Below are positions 26,930-35,984 of a stretch of 64,000 nt of DNA, one piece after another. A program made the translations under genes and the position numbers. The stretch's first letter is position 1. Each line of letters begins with the position of its first letter. The notes under the pieces were generated by a model, which made no database searches, had not been told where the DNA came from, and was given only the letters and a program-made list of their open reading frames with translations. Source of the DNA: Burkholderia latens (GTDB taxonomy: Bacteria; Pseudomonadota; Gammaproteobacteria; Burkholderiales; Burkholderiaceae); contig NZ_CP013438.1 of NCBI RefSeq assembly GCF_001718795.1, forward strand, positions 1-64,000, given 5' to 3'.

Positions 26930-27651
26930 CGAAGCCGCTTCGGATCTGCGTACTGGTGCCGGTCGCGACTGCCCGGTTCAACGAACGAATCATGAAGGCG
27001 GTCGCTCCGGTCGTGCCGCCCGACGTGGAGGTCGACATCCGCAACATCGCGGCCGGCCATCCCGACATCGAGAACCGCACCGACTGGCTCGAGAACGGCA
27101 TGCCCGTCGTCGAGCTCGCACGGGCAATCGAGCGCGACGGCTTCGACGGCATCTGGCTGACCGATTTCGACATGTGCGGCGTGGAGGCCGCGCGCGAAGC
27201 GATCGACATCCCGATCATCGGCGGCTTTCCGACGTCGGCGTTTTCGGCGCTGATGCTGAGCCAGCGCTTCTCGATCATCACGATCCTGCCGAGTACGCTC
27301 GCGATGCAACGCGGGCATCCGCAAAGCTACGGCCTGCAGGACACGTTCGCGTCGATTCGCGCGATCGACTGCCCGGTGGACCAGCTGGGCAACGTCGACG
27401 TGGTGGTCGCGCGAACCTTCGAGCAGGCCATGAAGGCGATCTCCGACGATGGCGCGCAATCGATCCTGCTCGGCTGCACGGGTTTCGTCGACGTGGCGGC
27501 GCGTGTGTCGGTACTGATCGAGGAAGCGATCGGCACGTACGTGCCGGTGATCGATCCCAATCATGCGGGCTTCTCGTTGCTCGTCTCTCTGGTGCGCATG
27601 CGCGTGCGGCCAAGCCGGCTTACGTACAGCAAAGTCGCTGCCGGCGGCTGA
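26926..27651 (+). CDS. Hydantoin racemase-like protein (Asp/Glu racemase superfamily)
   Basis: A 241-residue protein with the two cysteines expected of this superfamily: one in TDFDMCGVEAAREAIDIPIIGG and one in ILLGCTGFVDVAARV. The N-terminal RICVLVPVATARFNERI resembles the hydantoin/allantoin racemase group. It overlaps the DUF917 gene by ATGA, completing a three-gene coupled unit with the sigma-54 activator. A function in racemising a hydantoin, or a related lactim, for the DUF917 enzyme is an inference. Confidence 0.8.
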   Translation: MTKPLRICVLVPVATARFNERIMKAVAPVVPPDVEVDIRNIAAGHPDIENRTDWLENGMPVVELARAIERDGFDGIWLTDFDMCGVEAAREAIDIPIIGGFPTSAFSALMLSQRFSIITILPSTLAMQRGHPQSYGLQDTFASIRAIDCPVDQLGNVDVVVARTFEQAMKAISDDGAQSILLGCTGFVDVAARVSVLIEEAIGTYVPVIDPNHAGFSLLVSLVRMRVRPSRLTYSKVAAGG

Positions 27652-27931
27652 CCGGCCCGCGGGCGCCCTTCCGGTGCGACACCGTGCATCGCACCGGATT
27701 TCCCGACGCGCCGCCGTTTTACTCCCCGTTTATTCGAATCCGAGCGTGCGTCATCACGTGCACGCCGGATATGCTCGCGCGCGTCGTGCGTGCCGTCATC
27801 GGCCGTGCCGCGAGCGCATCCGCATGCGACTGGACGAAATCGTCCACGGTGCGTGCGCGCCGCGGACGCCGCCGTCCGCTTCTCGGCCCCGCATCGGTTT
27901 CCAATACCGTACGCATGCGTGAATGCGTCGT

Positions 27932-27947
27932 TGGCATAGGCGTTGCT
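27932..27947 (+). promoter_or_regulatory. Candidate sigma-54 (-24/-12) promoter
   Basis: TGGCATAGGCGTTGCT: GG and GC elements 10 bp apart, one mismatch from TGGCAC-N5-TTGCW. It lies 280 bp after an operon headed by a sigma-54 activator and 238 bp before the 117-residue gene. A match of this quality can arise by chance, so the call is tentative. Confidence 0.4.
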
Positions 27948-28128
27948 TGATGTTTCAGCGGGCGGCCAGGCGACGGTGAGGCGAGGGGACCACCGACACC
28001 ATCGATTCGGTTGCCGGCGGCGTGTGGCGGGATGATCGACGGCGTGTCGGATGCCAGATGGTTAGGCATGCAAATCGATGCGTCACGATGCGATCAAGTG
28101 GATTACCCGACGGACGTCATGGTGCGCG

Positions 28129-28165
28129 GATTACGGATCCGTTCGTGCACGTCGATTACGGATCC
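28129..28165 (+). repeat. 12-bp direct repeat before the Cys-rich protein gene
   Basis: GATTACGGATCC occurs at 28129-28140 and again at 28154-28165, 25 bp apart, 20-56 bp ahead of the start codon. A shortened form, GATTACCCGA, lies at 28101. It could be a regulator site or leader-RNA element; the role is unknown. Confidence 0.6.
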
Positions 28166-28184
28166 ACACTGAGAGGAAGTCATC

Positions 28185-28538
28185 ATGTCAGGCTGCTCAT
28201 GTCAGGAAAACGGCACGAACGAACACGTGCCGAATTTTGCCGCAACGGGTTTCGACGGGGATGTTTCCCGGCAAGGCAATGTCCAGCTCGAGGGCGTCGA
28301 AGCGCTCAAGCTGTCGGTATGCGTGGGAGCGACCTACGATCCCGCGACCCGCAAGTTGTGTTTCACGATTCCGATCTACGGAAACTACTGCATCACGCTG
28401 CCAATTCCGGTTCCGGTCGGCGGGCAACTGAAGGTCTGCGCGCAAACGTGCGGCACCCTCATTCCGACCGGACTGAAGGCAACCGTCTATCTCAACGGCA
28501 CCGCGGTCTACACGATCGTGCTGTGGGGCAAGTGCTGA
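28185..28538 (+). CDS. Small Cys-rich protein, unknown function
   Basis: A 117-residue protein with eight cysteines, two in the N-terminal SGCSCQENG and the rest spread through a predicted all-beta body (KLSVCVGATYD, KLCFTIPIYGNYCITLPIPVPVGG, KVCAQTCGTL, and a terminal GKC). No classical signal peptide or membrane segment. GAGAGGAAG precedes the ATG. I do not recognise it. The alternating hydrophobic pattern suggests a disulfide- or metal-stabilised beta-sandwich. The next gene, also unrecognised, lies 145 bp downstream on the same strand. Confidence 0.7.
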   Translation: MSGCSCQENGTNEHVPNFAATGFDGDVSRQGNVQLEGVEALKLSVCVGATYDPATRKLCFTIPIYGNYCITLPIPVPVGGQLKVCAQTCGTLIPTGLKATVYLNGTAVYTIVLWGKC

Positions 28539-28683
28539 CAGTCGTCACGCCATTCGCCGCCGATGGCGGGGCCCACACGCGCTCCGCCACCGGAGGCGAC
28601 AGGGCGACGACGCAGCCGACGCCGCGAACGGCGCGTTCTGCGCGTCTCTGGACAATCTGCTGTAATCGATACGGAGCTTCATC

Positions 28684-29406
28684 ATGGGTACGCAAAACTG
28701 GAACGGCGGCAATCGCCTGGTGGTGAGCCAAGGCAATCCGCTGCAGGCCGTGAATTCGATCGTGAACCCGATCAACGTCGCATTTCTGTACAACACGACG
28801 CAGGCGGCGCAGGACGTGCCGATCGATCTGGTCGGCGCGAACCAGTACTACGTTCAGGTCAAGATCGCGCAAACGACCGGCAATCAGGGGTCGGCCGCGT
28901 TGCTGACGTTCTCCGGGCCGGGCAACGGCGGCTCGGCCAGCCTGACGGCGACGCTCGACCCGCAGGCCGGCAACGGCGCGCAGGCCGAAGCGTGGCTGGG
29001 CAGCCAGGCGATGCCGACCAATACGTCGGGCCTGAACAACACCAACCTGCAGGCCAACGGCGAGCGCTATGCGTTCAACAAGTACAGCCGCTACTACTTC
29101 GTGCCGAGTGCGCAGCGGTATGTATTGAACGTATCGTCGGGCATCAATTCGTTCTACTTCGCTGTGTTCAATTCGTCAGGACAGGTGGCCGTCTACGTAC
29201 TGAACGCGCCGGATGACCAATATCCGGCCAACGTGTCGCAGTTCCCCGGCGATACCTATGCGATCACGAACACGAAGGTCCAAGTCACGACCGAGTCGTC
29301 GATCTCGATTCCGCTGTTCGGCGCGAATCAGCAGTGGGTCGTCATGAACGCGGACAGCGTGTCCGATTCGACGAACGCAAGTATTTCGTTGACGCCGCTC
29401 GGCTGA
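28684..29406 (+). CDS. Unrecognised beta-rich protein, 240 aa
   Basis: A 240-residue, Asn/Gln/Ser/Thr-rich, cysteine-free protein (MGTQNWNGGNRLVVSQGNPL at the start; SISIPLFGANQQWVVMNADS near the end). Composition and repeated short polar strands suggest an extracellular or surface beta fold, yet there is no Sec signal. I could not assign a family. A good AUG context and a coding bias typical of this genome support it as a real gene. It forms a tandem pair with the Cys-rich protein upstream. Confidence 0.7.
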   Translation: MGTQNWNGGNRLVVSQGNPLQAVNSIVNPINVAFLYNTTQAAQDVPIDLVGANQYYVQVKIAQTTGNQGSAALLTFSGPGNGGSASLTATLDPQAGNGAQAEAWLGSQAMPTNTSGLNNTNLQANGERYAFNKYSRYYFVPSAQRYVLNVSSGINSFYFAVFNSSGQVAVYVLNAPDDQYPANVSQFPGDTYAITNTKVQVTTESSISIPLFGANQQWVVMNADSVSDSTNASISLTPLG

Positions 29407-29652
29407 TGTGTTGCGCCGTGCCGGCGTTGCGGCGCGGGCGCATGACCGGCATTCGCGGCCATACGCTCGCGTCTCGTGAGGCTGAAGGATCGCGGCATGC
29501 GAACCAATGTGTGTGCGGATGCCGGAAATTTGCGCTGCCGAGCCGGGCTGCGGACCGTGCAATATTGACGCTCTTTAACAGAAATCGTACTCGTCTTATA
29601 GATCCTGCGAGCCCCGGTGCGGACAATCCAGTTTTTGACCACGGGGTGCCGC

Positions 29653-30615
29653 ATGAGCTTGATAAAGGCGACATTGATCACTGTTATGTGTTTGATCGGG
29701 CCGCTGGATGCGCATGCCCTGTCGTGCTGGCAGGGCAAGGAGAATGGCCCTGTAACCGCCGTTACGACGTTGCCCGGCGATCTTTACGTGCTTGCATCAA
29801 TGGAAGAAGGCGGGGTCATTTGGGAATCCGGGGTGATCAGTCAGCACATATACTGTTCGTCCAACATCAGGGAGCCCATTTCCTTCTGGGTGAATCCGCG
29901 CAATGCGGTGGTGGGAGAGGGGGTAGAGGTCGCCATTCGATACAAGGGGAAACTGTATCGTCAGAGCGATGGATCGATTCCGACCGGGTTGACAATTGAC
30001 CGGCCGATGTGGTTCTGGTTCGAGCAGGAGTTCGACATCAGCTATTCATTGGTTCTTTTGAGAAAAGGGGCCGCGCCTGCCACCGGCGAAACTTCGATAA
30101 ACAACTATTCGGTGTTCCAACTAGATGGCCGTTACGGAGTCAATCCGCAACCCGCCATGAATTTCAATCATCTGATCAACGGGCGGATCCGTTTCTCGCC
30201 CGGTACCTGTGATCTTCGGGTAGGCGATCGAAACAGGGTGGTCCCGCTGCCGAGCGTCTCGACCAGCAGGTTGTCCGCGGTCGGTAGTACGGCCGGCCGC
30301 CAGACGTTTTCGGTAGCGATGGAGAACTGTGCGGTTGGCGTCAAGCAAGTGAGCTTCTCGTTCACCGGCGATCCGGATGCGGATATGCCGAGCGCTTTTC
30401 GGAATACCGGCACTGCGAAGGGCGTGGCAATCCGGTTGTCGAAAGCCGACGACAATACAACGCTCGGCGCGAACGGCATCGGAAACTCGGCATCGATGCC
30501 GGTGACGGACAACTCCGTGATGCTGAACCTTGCGGCCGAGTACATCGCGACAAACGGGCGTCCGGGCGGTGGCACCGTGAATTCATTGGCGACAATGACG
30601 ATCAACTATCAGTAG
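29653..30615 (+). CDS. Fimbrial adhesin-like protein with signal peptide
   Basis: A 320-residue protein. Residues 1-22 are a Sec signal (MSLIKATLITVMCLIGPLDA, cleavage after AHA), followed by an N-terminal domain of about 160 residues (starting LSCWQGKEN) and a C-terminal pilin-like domain with a Cys pair (GTCDLRVGDRN and ENCAVGVKQ) and the typical end SLATMTINYQ. Two-domain layout matches tip adhesins of chaperone-usher pili. No chaperone, usher or major pilin gene is adjacent, so it would have to use machinery encoded elsewhere. The ATG at 29653 was chosen because the signal peptide starts there. Confidence 0.75.
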   Translation: MSLIKATLITVMCLIGPLDAHALSCWQGKENGPVTAVTTLPGDLYVLASMEEGGVIWESGVISQHIYCSSNIREPISFWVNPRNAVVGEGVEVAIRYKGKLYRQSDGSIPTGLTIDRPMWFWFEQEFDISYSLVLLRKGAAPATGETSINNYSVFQLDGRYGVNPQPAMNFNHLINGRIRFSPGTCDLRVGDRNRVVPLPSVSTSRLSAVGSTAGRQTFSVAMENCAVGVKQVSFSFTGDPDADMPSAFRNTGTAKGVAIRLSKADDNTTLGANGIGNSASMPVTDNSVMLNLAAEYIATNGRPGGGTVNSLATMTINYQ

Positions 30616-30916
30616 TGTGCCGTTCGAGGTCGCTTGTCATCGGGAATTCATGGTTGATCGACCGACACGCTCGTAGTTCGCGCGCTGGCCGATGGGCGGT
30701 TGCGCACGACGAGCAACGGCGAAATCGCGTTTCGCGGGGTTTTTCGAGTCGGGCGCAATTCAGCCCCGCGAGGTGCGAACTACGGTGCATCGTCGATGGC
30801 GCTGCGCAACGCCCGTTGAAGCTGCGAAACCGATGCCGAAGCGGCGCGTGACCCGGGCCGACGGTTGGAACCGCGCATCGTCGCGAGTCAAGCCACCGGT
30901 CCGTAGCCGAACGGCG
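30616..30916. other. Gene-free gap
   Basis: About 300 bp between the convergent adhesin and aldo/keto reductase genes. I see no gene or clear hairpin with a T tract. Confidence 0.5.
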
Positions 30917-31864
30917 TCACACCGCGCTGGCCGCGTCTATCTTGCGGATATCGTCGTCGTCCAGCCGCACGCGGACTGCTTCGCCGAGCAGCGCGAGTTG
31001 CTCGAGCGACGTCGCGCTCGCGATCGGTGCCGTGATCGTCGGCCGGGCGATCTGCCACGCGAGTGCGATCGCGGCCGGTTGTGTGCCGTGCTTCGCCGAC
31101 ACGTCGTCGAGCGCCGCGAGGATGCGCAGGCCGCGCGCATCGAGATAGCGGGCGACACGGTCGCCGCGCACGCTCTTCTTCAGGTCGGCTTCGCTGCGGT
31201 ACTTGCCCGACAAAAAGCCGCTCGCGAGTGCGTAATAGTTGACGACGCCGAGCTTCAGGTCGCGCACGACCGGTTCGAGGTCGCGTTCGTATTCGGCGCG
31301 GTCGACCAGGTTGTATTCAGGCTGAATCACCTGGTACGCGGGCAGGCCGTTGCGCCGGCTGATGTCGGCGGCTTCGCGCAGACGCGCGCCGCTGTAGTTC
31401 GACGCGCCGATGATGCGCACCTTGCCCGCGTCGATCAGCGTCTGGTACGCGCCGAGCGTTTCTTCGAGCGGCGCGGTGTCGGCGAGATCGCGATGCGAGA
31501 AATACAGGTCGATGTAGTCGGTCTGCAGCCGGCGCAGCGAATCGTCGGCGGCTTTCAGAATGTTCTCCCTCGTCAGGCCCGCGCGCGCCTGCAGCATCCC
31601 GACCTTGGTCGCGATCACCACCTGTTCGCGCTTGCCGGAGCGCTTGAGCCACTTGCCGATGATCGTTTCGGATTCGCCGCCGTTGTTGCCCGGCGCCCAG
31701 GCCGAATAGACGTCGGCGGTGTCGATGAAGTTGATGCCCGTATCTGCAAGGGCGTCGAGCAGCGCAAACGATGCATGCTCGTCGACGGTCCAGCCGAAGA
31801 CGTTGCCGCCGAATGCGAGGGGTGAAACCCGGATGTCTGACGTGCCGAGAGTGCGTAGTGCCAT
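30917..31864 (-). CDS. Aldo/keto reductase
   Basis: A 315-residue NADPH-dependent reductase of the AKR superfamily. It begins MALRTLGTSDIRVSPLAFGG, has the catalytic Asp/Tyr region NFIDTADVYSAW, the Lys in VIATKVG and the catalytic His in YFSHRDLADTAP. The NADP-binding end contains TAPIASATSLEQL. The ATG at 31864 gives the family's usual N-terminus. The substrate cannot be told. It stands alone. Confidence 0.9.
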   Translation of the reverse strand: MALRTLGTSDIRVSPLAFGGNVFGWTVDEHASFALLDALADTGINFIDTADVYSAWAPGNNGGESETIIGKWLKRSGKREQVVIATKVGMLQARAGLTRENILKAADDSLRRLQTDYIDLYFSHRDLADTAPLEETLGAYQTLIDAGKVRIIGASNYSGARLREAADISRRNGLPAYQVIQPEYNLVDRAEYERDLEPVVRDLKLGVVNYYALASGFLSGKYRSEADLKKSVRGDRVARYLDARGLRILAALDDVSAKHGTQPAAIALAWQIARPTITAPIASATSLEQLALLGEAVRVRLDDDDIRKIDAASAV

Positions 31865-32232
31865 GTTTCGCTCCGATGTCTGCGAGGAGAAGGAATCGAA
31901 CGACGTGATGGGTCGAGACGAATGCGACGGGACGGCGGTTCGGCCAAGCACGTGCGCCGTTGTCGCGGGACGCCGGATCATTCTCGCGCATCGCCCGGAA
32001 TCGTGCAGGCGGCGTGCGGCCGCGAACGCTGAAAGATGGCACCGCATAGCAGATGCGGCGCTCGTTACATAGGCAGGCCGTGCGGTTCGGTTGGATCTGG
32101 AGCCGAATTTCGCGTCGCCGGTGCGCGACAGCCGGCACGGTGCCGACCGGCGCGCATGTAGGTTTCAACGCCGGGCCGAAGCGAAAAACGGGCGGCACGC
32201 GGCCGCCCGTGATCGATCGGTAGCGCAACGCG
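31865..32232. other. Gene-free gap containing the argO terminator
   Basis: About 370 bp between two leftward genes. Apart from the terminator at 32183-32210 nothing is evident; the right flank presumably includes the aldo/keto reductase promoter. Confidence 0.5.
32183..32210 (-). terminator. Rho-independent terminator of argO
   Basis: On the minus strand, ACGGGCGGC pairs with GCCGCCCGT around a short loop and is followed by TTTTTCGC. It starts 23 bp after the argO stop codon. Stem and U tract are both good. Confidence 0.8.
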
Positions 32233-32853
32233 CTATCGCAACTGCACGGCCGCGAGAAACAGCACCATGCTGCCGATCGCGCCATCCAGTACGCGCCAGG
32301 CGATGGCCTTGCGGAACCACGGCGCGAGCAGTCGCGCGCCGTACCCGAGCCCGAGGAACCACACGACGCTGACCGACATCGCGCCGATCGCGAACGCGAC
32401 GCGCGCGCCTTGCGGTTCGCGCGCACCGGCCGTACCGATCAGCAGGAACGTATCGAGATACACGTGCGGGTTGAGCCACGTGAACGCGAGCGTCATCAGC
32501 ACGATCGCGATCGCGCTCTGCGGCGGCGGCGCGACTGCGTCGCCGTGCACGTCGAGTGTTTCGTGCGCGGACTTGAACGCGCGGCGCAGTGCGTTGAAAC
32601 CGAACCACGCGAGATACGCGAGGCCGACGTACAGCACCACGTGCACGAAAGTCGGATAGCGTTCGACGAGCACCGACGCGCCGCCGACCCCCGCGCCGAT
32701 CAGGATCATGTCGGACAGCGCGCAAAGCAGCACGATCTTGCCGACATGCGAGCGCATGATGCCCTGGCGGAGGACGAACGCGTTCTGTGCGCCGATGGTG
32801 ACGATGAGCGAACCGCACAGGGCGGCTCCGTGGGAAAAGGCGATCCAGTTCAT
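32233..32853 (-). CDS. argO: LysE-family amino acid exporter (ArgO-like)
   Basis: A 206-residue inner membrane protein with six hydrophobic segments. The N-terminus GSLIVTIGAQNAFVLRQGI matches the LysE/ArgO subgroup, as do FTWLNPHVYLDTFLLIG and the cytoplasmic loop after the third segment. These export arginine, lysine or the analogue canavanine. The divergent ArgP-like LysR gene 106 bp away is the known partner arrangement. Confidence 0.9.
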   Translation of the reverse strand: MNWIAFSHGAALCGSLIVTIGAQNAFVLRQGIMRSHVGKIVLLCALSDMILIGAGVGGASVLVERYPTFVHVVLYVGLAYLAWFGFNALRRAFKSAHETLDVHGDAVAPPPQSAIAIVLMTLAFTWLNPHVYLDTFLLIGTAGAREPQGARVAFAIGAMSVSVVWFLGLGYGARLLAPWFRKAIAWRVLDGAIGSMVLFLAAVQLR

Positions 32854-32959
32854 GATGGGGAGCGTGGCAGCAGTAGACGAAGCAAACGGTTAGCGCTAGT
32901 CTGCGGGCAGAGTGGACATAAGAGAAGCTAATTCGTCTAATGCAGATTAAGGAAATCTA

Positions 32960-33853
32960 ATGCTCGACTATGCGTTGCTCGATGCCCTCGCGGCCGTGAT
33001 CCGGCACGGTTCGTTCGAGCGGGCGGCCAAGGAGTTGAACGTCACGCCGTCGGCGGTATCGCAGCGCGTGAAACTGCTGGAGGAGCGTGTCGGCAGCGTG
33101 CTCGTCAAGCGCGGGCAGCCGTGCGTCGCGACGACGTCGGGCGCGCTGCTGTGCCGGCACACCGAGCGCGTGCAGTTGCTCGAGGCGGAACTCGGCGGCC
33201 GGATGCCGGCGTTGCCGGGCCAGATCGCGAGTGCGTGGCCGACGTTGCGCGTGGCCGTCAACGACGACAGCGTCGCGACCTGGTTCATCGATGCGGTCGG
33301 ACCGTTCTGCACCGAGCGCGAAACGCTGCTCGACCTCGTGATCGACGACCAGGACTACACGGCCGCCCGAATTCGCGACGGCAGCGTGCAAGGTGCGGTG
33401 ACCGCGCAGGCCGAGCCGATCCAGGGATGCCGGTCGACGCGGCTTGGGCGCATTCGCTATCGCGCGGTGTGTTCGCCTGCGTTTTATGAGCGCTATTTCG
33501 GTACGGGCATCACGCGCGATGCGCTGCGCCGGGCGCCGTGTGTGATGTTCAATCCGAAGGACGGCCTGCAGGCGCGGTTCATCCGGCGGGTGACGCGCGC
33601 GGATCTCGATCCGCCGCAACACTGGATTCCGCACGTCGCGGGCTACCTGCGCGCATGCGAAACGGGGCTCGGGTGGGGAATGTGTCCGGACCGGATGGTC
33701 GATCGCCAGCTGGCGGCCGGCGAATTGGTCGACATGTCGCGCGGACGGACCGTCGATATCGAGCTTTACTGGCAGAGCTGGCGTCTGTCGATCGGCTGGC
33801 TCGACGATTTCAGCGCGGCGCTGAAGGCGCGCGCCGCGCTATTTCTCGACTGA
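32960..33853 (+). CDS. argP: LysR-family regulator ArgP (LysG)
   Basis: A 297-residue protein starting MLDYALLDALAAVIRHGSFERA, with HTH sequence AKELNVTPSAVSQRVKLLEERVG characteristic of ArgP/LysG. The effector region has RLGRIRYRAVCSPAFYERYF and the ArgP-type end ELYWQSWRLSIGWLDDFSAAL. ArgP activates argO in response to arginine and is held inactive by lysine in E. coli. The divergent position here supports the same role. Confidence 0.92.
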   Translation: MLDYALLDALAAVIRHGSFERAAKELNVTPSAVSQRVKLLEERVGSVLVKRGQPCVATTSGALLCRHTERVQLLEAELGGRMPALPGQIASAWPTLRVAVNDDSVATWFIDAVGPFCTERETLLDLVIDDQDYTAARIRDGSVQGAVTAQAEPIQGCRSTRLGRIRYRAVCSPAFYERYFGTGITRDALRRAPCVMFNPKDGLQARFIRRVTRADLDPPQHWIPHVAGYLRACETGLGWGMCPDRMVDRQLAAGELVDMSRGRTVDIELYWQSWRLSIGWLDDFSAALKARAALFLD

Positions 33854-33904
33854 TCGAGCGGACGGGGTGGAGACACGGGCGGCGCCGAGGTATGCGCCGC
33901 GGCG

Positions 33905-34651
33905 TCACACGTGATGCAGGCCGTCGAAGTCCACGATCTGCACGAGGCGGCCGTGCATCTCGATCAGGCCGCGCTTCTGGAACTTCGACAGCGTGCGGCT
34001 GACCGTTTCGAGCGTCATGCCGAGGTAGCTGCCGATGTCTTCGCGTGTCATCCGCAGGTTGAATTCCGACGGCGAGTAGCCGCGCTTCAGGTAGCGCGAC
34101 GAAACGTCGAGCAGGAACGCGGCGACGCGCTCTTCGGCGTTCAGCGAGCCGAGCAGCATGGTCTGCGTCGTTTCTCGCACGATTTGCTCGCTCATCAGCT
34201 TGTGCATGCGCAGCTGCATCGAGCCGGCTTCCGAGCACAGCGCCTTGAGCGCACTGTACGGAATCACGCAGACGGAACTGTCCTCCAGCGCGACTGCGGT
34301 ACGCGGATGCGTGTCGTCGCAGATGCCGTCGAGACCGAGCGCTTCGCCCGCGAGATGCAAGCCCGTGACCTGCTCGCGGCCGTCGTGACGCGTGGCGACG
34401 GTTTTCAGCGAACCGGAGCGCACTGCGTACAGGTTGTCGAACGCGTCCCCTTCGCGGAACAGCGCTTCGCCGCGCTTGACCGGGCGCGCCGCGCAGATCA
34501 CCGATTCGAGGCGGCTGAGCGCTTCGGGTGCGAGGCCCTGCGGCATGCACAGATGCCGCATCGCGCACGACGAGCAGTGCGGTGCCTGGCGGGGAGCCCA
34601 GTTGCCTGCATGGGACGAGACGGCGGGACGTGTGGCGACGGGCGTCAGCAT
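33905..34651 (-). CDS. fnr: FNR-type oxygen-sensing regulator
   Basis: A 248-residue Crp/Fnr protein. Four cysteines fit a 4Fe-4S sensor: C26, C29 and C35 in PHCSSCAMRHLCMP and C111 in LDGICDD. The cyclic-nucleotide-like beta barrel spans about 50-150 and the winged helix ends with the ETVSRTLSKF recognition helix carrying the E..SR triplet that reads TTGAT half-sites. It should control genes at low oxygen. The universal stress protein gene just upstream on the same strand is the kind of gene often under FNR control, but I see no convincing FNR box before it. Confidence 0.93.
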   Translation of the reverse strand: MLTPVATRPAVSSHAGNWAPRQAPHCSSCAMRHLCMPQGLAPEALSRLESVICAARPVKRGEALFREGDAFDNLYAVRSGSLKTVATRHDGREQVTGLHLAGEALGLDGICDDTHPRTAVALEDSSVCVIPYSALKALCSEAGSMQLRMHKLMSEQIVRETTQTMLLGSLNAEERVAAFLLDVSSRYLKRGYSPSEFNLRMTREDIGSYLGMTLETVSRTLSKFQKRGLIEMHGRLVQIVDFDGLHHV

Positions 34652-34836
34652 GATGAGTTACTCCGGCGTTGAATCGACGGAATCATTGTCCCACCGCAAG
34701 TTGCGACTGTCGGGTGACAAAACGTCGCGACCGCGCGTACATGCCGCGGCAGGCGCAGCGGCGTGCAGGCAGGGCGAGCGCGCGTGCGCGCCGCATTGCA
34801 CGGCACCGCGTCGCGGCGCGCCACCACCGCTGCCGC

Positions 34837-35304
34837 TCAGCCTTCCTGCTCGTCCGTATGCGCGGCGGCCGGAATCAGCAGCACGGGCAGCGTTGCATGC
34901 CGCACGCACTGCTCGGCGATGCTGCCGAGGACGAGCCGACGGAACCCGCGGCGCCCATGCGTGCCGAGCACCAGCAGATCGGCTCCGAATGCCTTCGCGC
35001 CATCGAGGATCAGCGTCGACACGTCGTGGAGCGACGATGCCTCGCTGATCAACGTCTTGCCTTTCACGCCGGCCGCCTGCATCAGTGCCGTGAAATCGGC
35101 CGCCAGCGCATTGCCCTGTTCGACGAGCTGATCGCGCAGCACGGACGGATCGTAGCCCGGCACGTTGTAATAGATCGCGGCGTTCTCGACGACATAGAAC
35201 GGCTGCAGCTCCGCACCGTGCTCCTTCGCGAGCGCGAGTGCGGCGTCGAACGCGTGGCGCGACGTGTCGCTGCCGTCGATGGCAACCAGAATGCGCTTGT
35301 ACAT
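34837..35304 (-). CDS. Universal stress protein, UspA family
   Basis: A 155-residue protein starting MYKRILVAIDGSDTSRHAFDAAL, with the ATP-binding motif GTHGRRGFRRLVLGSIAEQCVR (G-2x-G-9x-G-S/T) at about 120-140. This is the ATP-binding UspA class. The ATG at 35304 gives the standard N-terminus. It is followed on the same strand by fnr after 185 bp, and Usp genes are commonly induced under oxygen limitation. Confidence 0.93.
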   Translation of the reverse strand: MYKRILVAIDGSDTSRHAFDAALALAKEHGAELQPFYVVENAAIYYNVPGYDPSVLRDQLVEQGNALAADFTALMQAAGVKGKTLISEASSLHDVSTLILDGAKAFGADLLVLGTHGRRGFRRLVLGSIAEQCVRHATLPVLLIPAAAHTDEQEG

Positions 35305-35984
35305 AGTGTCTCCGTGTGGCGGGTTGAACGAAAGCCGGCCGAATGGCCGCATGCCATGCATTGCTGCGAGGCAGAGTAAACCAACGGCCGGGACTTTGCA
35401 GCGACGCCCCGGTTGCCGGGCCGCTGCACCTCGGCCGTTCCGACTGCGCGGCGCATGGCGATCGCCCGGCCAGGCGCGCGCTGCATGCTGAGCTGAGCGA
35501 TCGCCACGCCGGATCGCGACGCATGCGATGTTCGCGCCGGCCGTCGACACGGCTGATCGCACCCGTCGCCGCGCGCGACGGGTGGATATCTCGAATCATC
35601 GTCGGTTACTGCGCTTGCGGATTCGGGCGGCGGCCCGGCTCGCGACCGCGCACCACCCGAGCACGCGCCGCATGGAAGGCTGGCGACGAATGCGTGCCGC
35701 GCCGCGCCGTCGCGTCCATTGAATCGCAATTGCATCGCGACGACGTGACGTCGATCAATCCTCGCGCATCGATGCCGTGCGGAATGCGGTGCTCGTCGCT
35801 GTATCGCGTCATGGTGCCGAACGGGAACCGACGCCGTTATCGACGGTCGCGCCGCTACGACGGATCACCCGCGTCCGGACCGGCCACGCAACGCGCGCCC
35901 GCGCTGGCCGGTTTGCACGCGTCACCGCGGGCTACGTTCGAACCCGGCCAAGCAATCGAACGCCCGATTCAAACGCCGCGGAAG
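35305..35984. other. Gene-free stretch
   Basis: About 680 bp between two leftward genes. Several long frames cross it, but all lack a ribosome binding site and their translations are Arg/Pro-rich noise typical of non-coding GC-rich DNA. I see no strong repeat or hairpin. Confidence 0.5.

Larger units (their letters stand above)
27652..28184. other. Long untranslated stretch upstream of the Cys-rich protein gene
   Basis: 533 bp without a supportable gene. It contains a sigma-54-type promoter candidate (27932-27947) and a 12-bp direct repeat (28129/28154) close to the next start codon. Confidence 0.5.
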
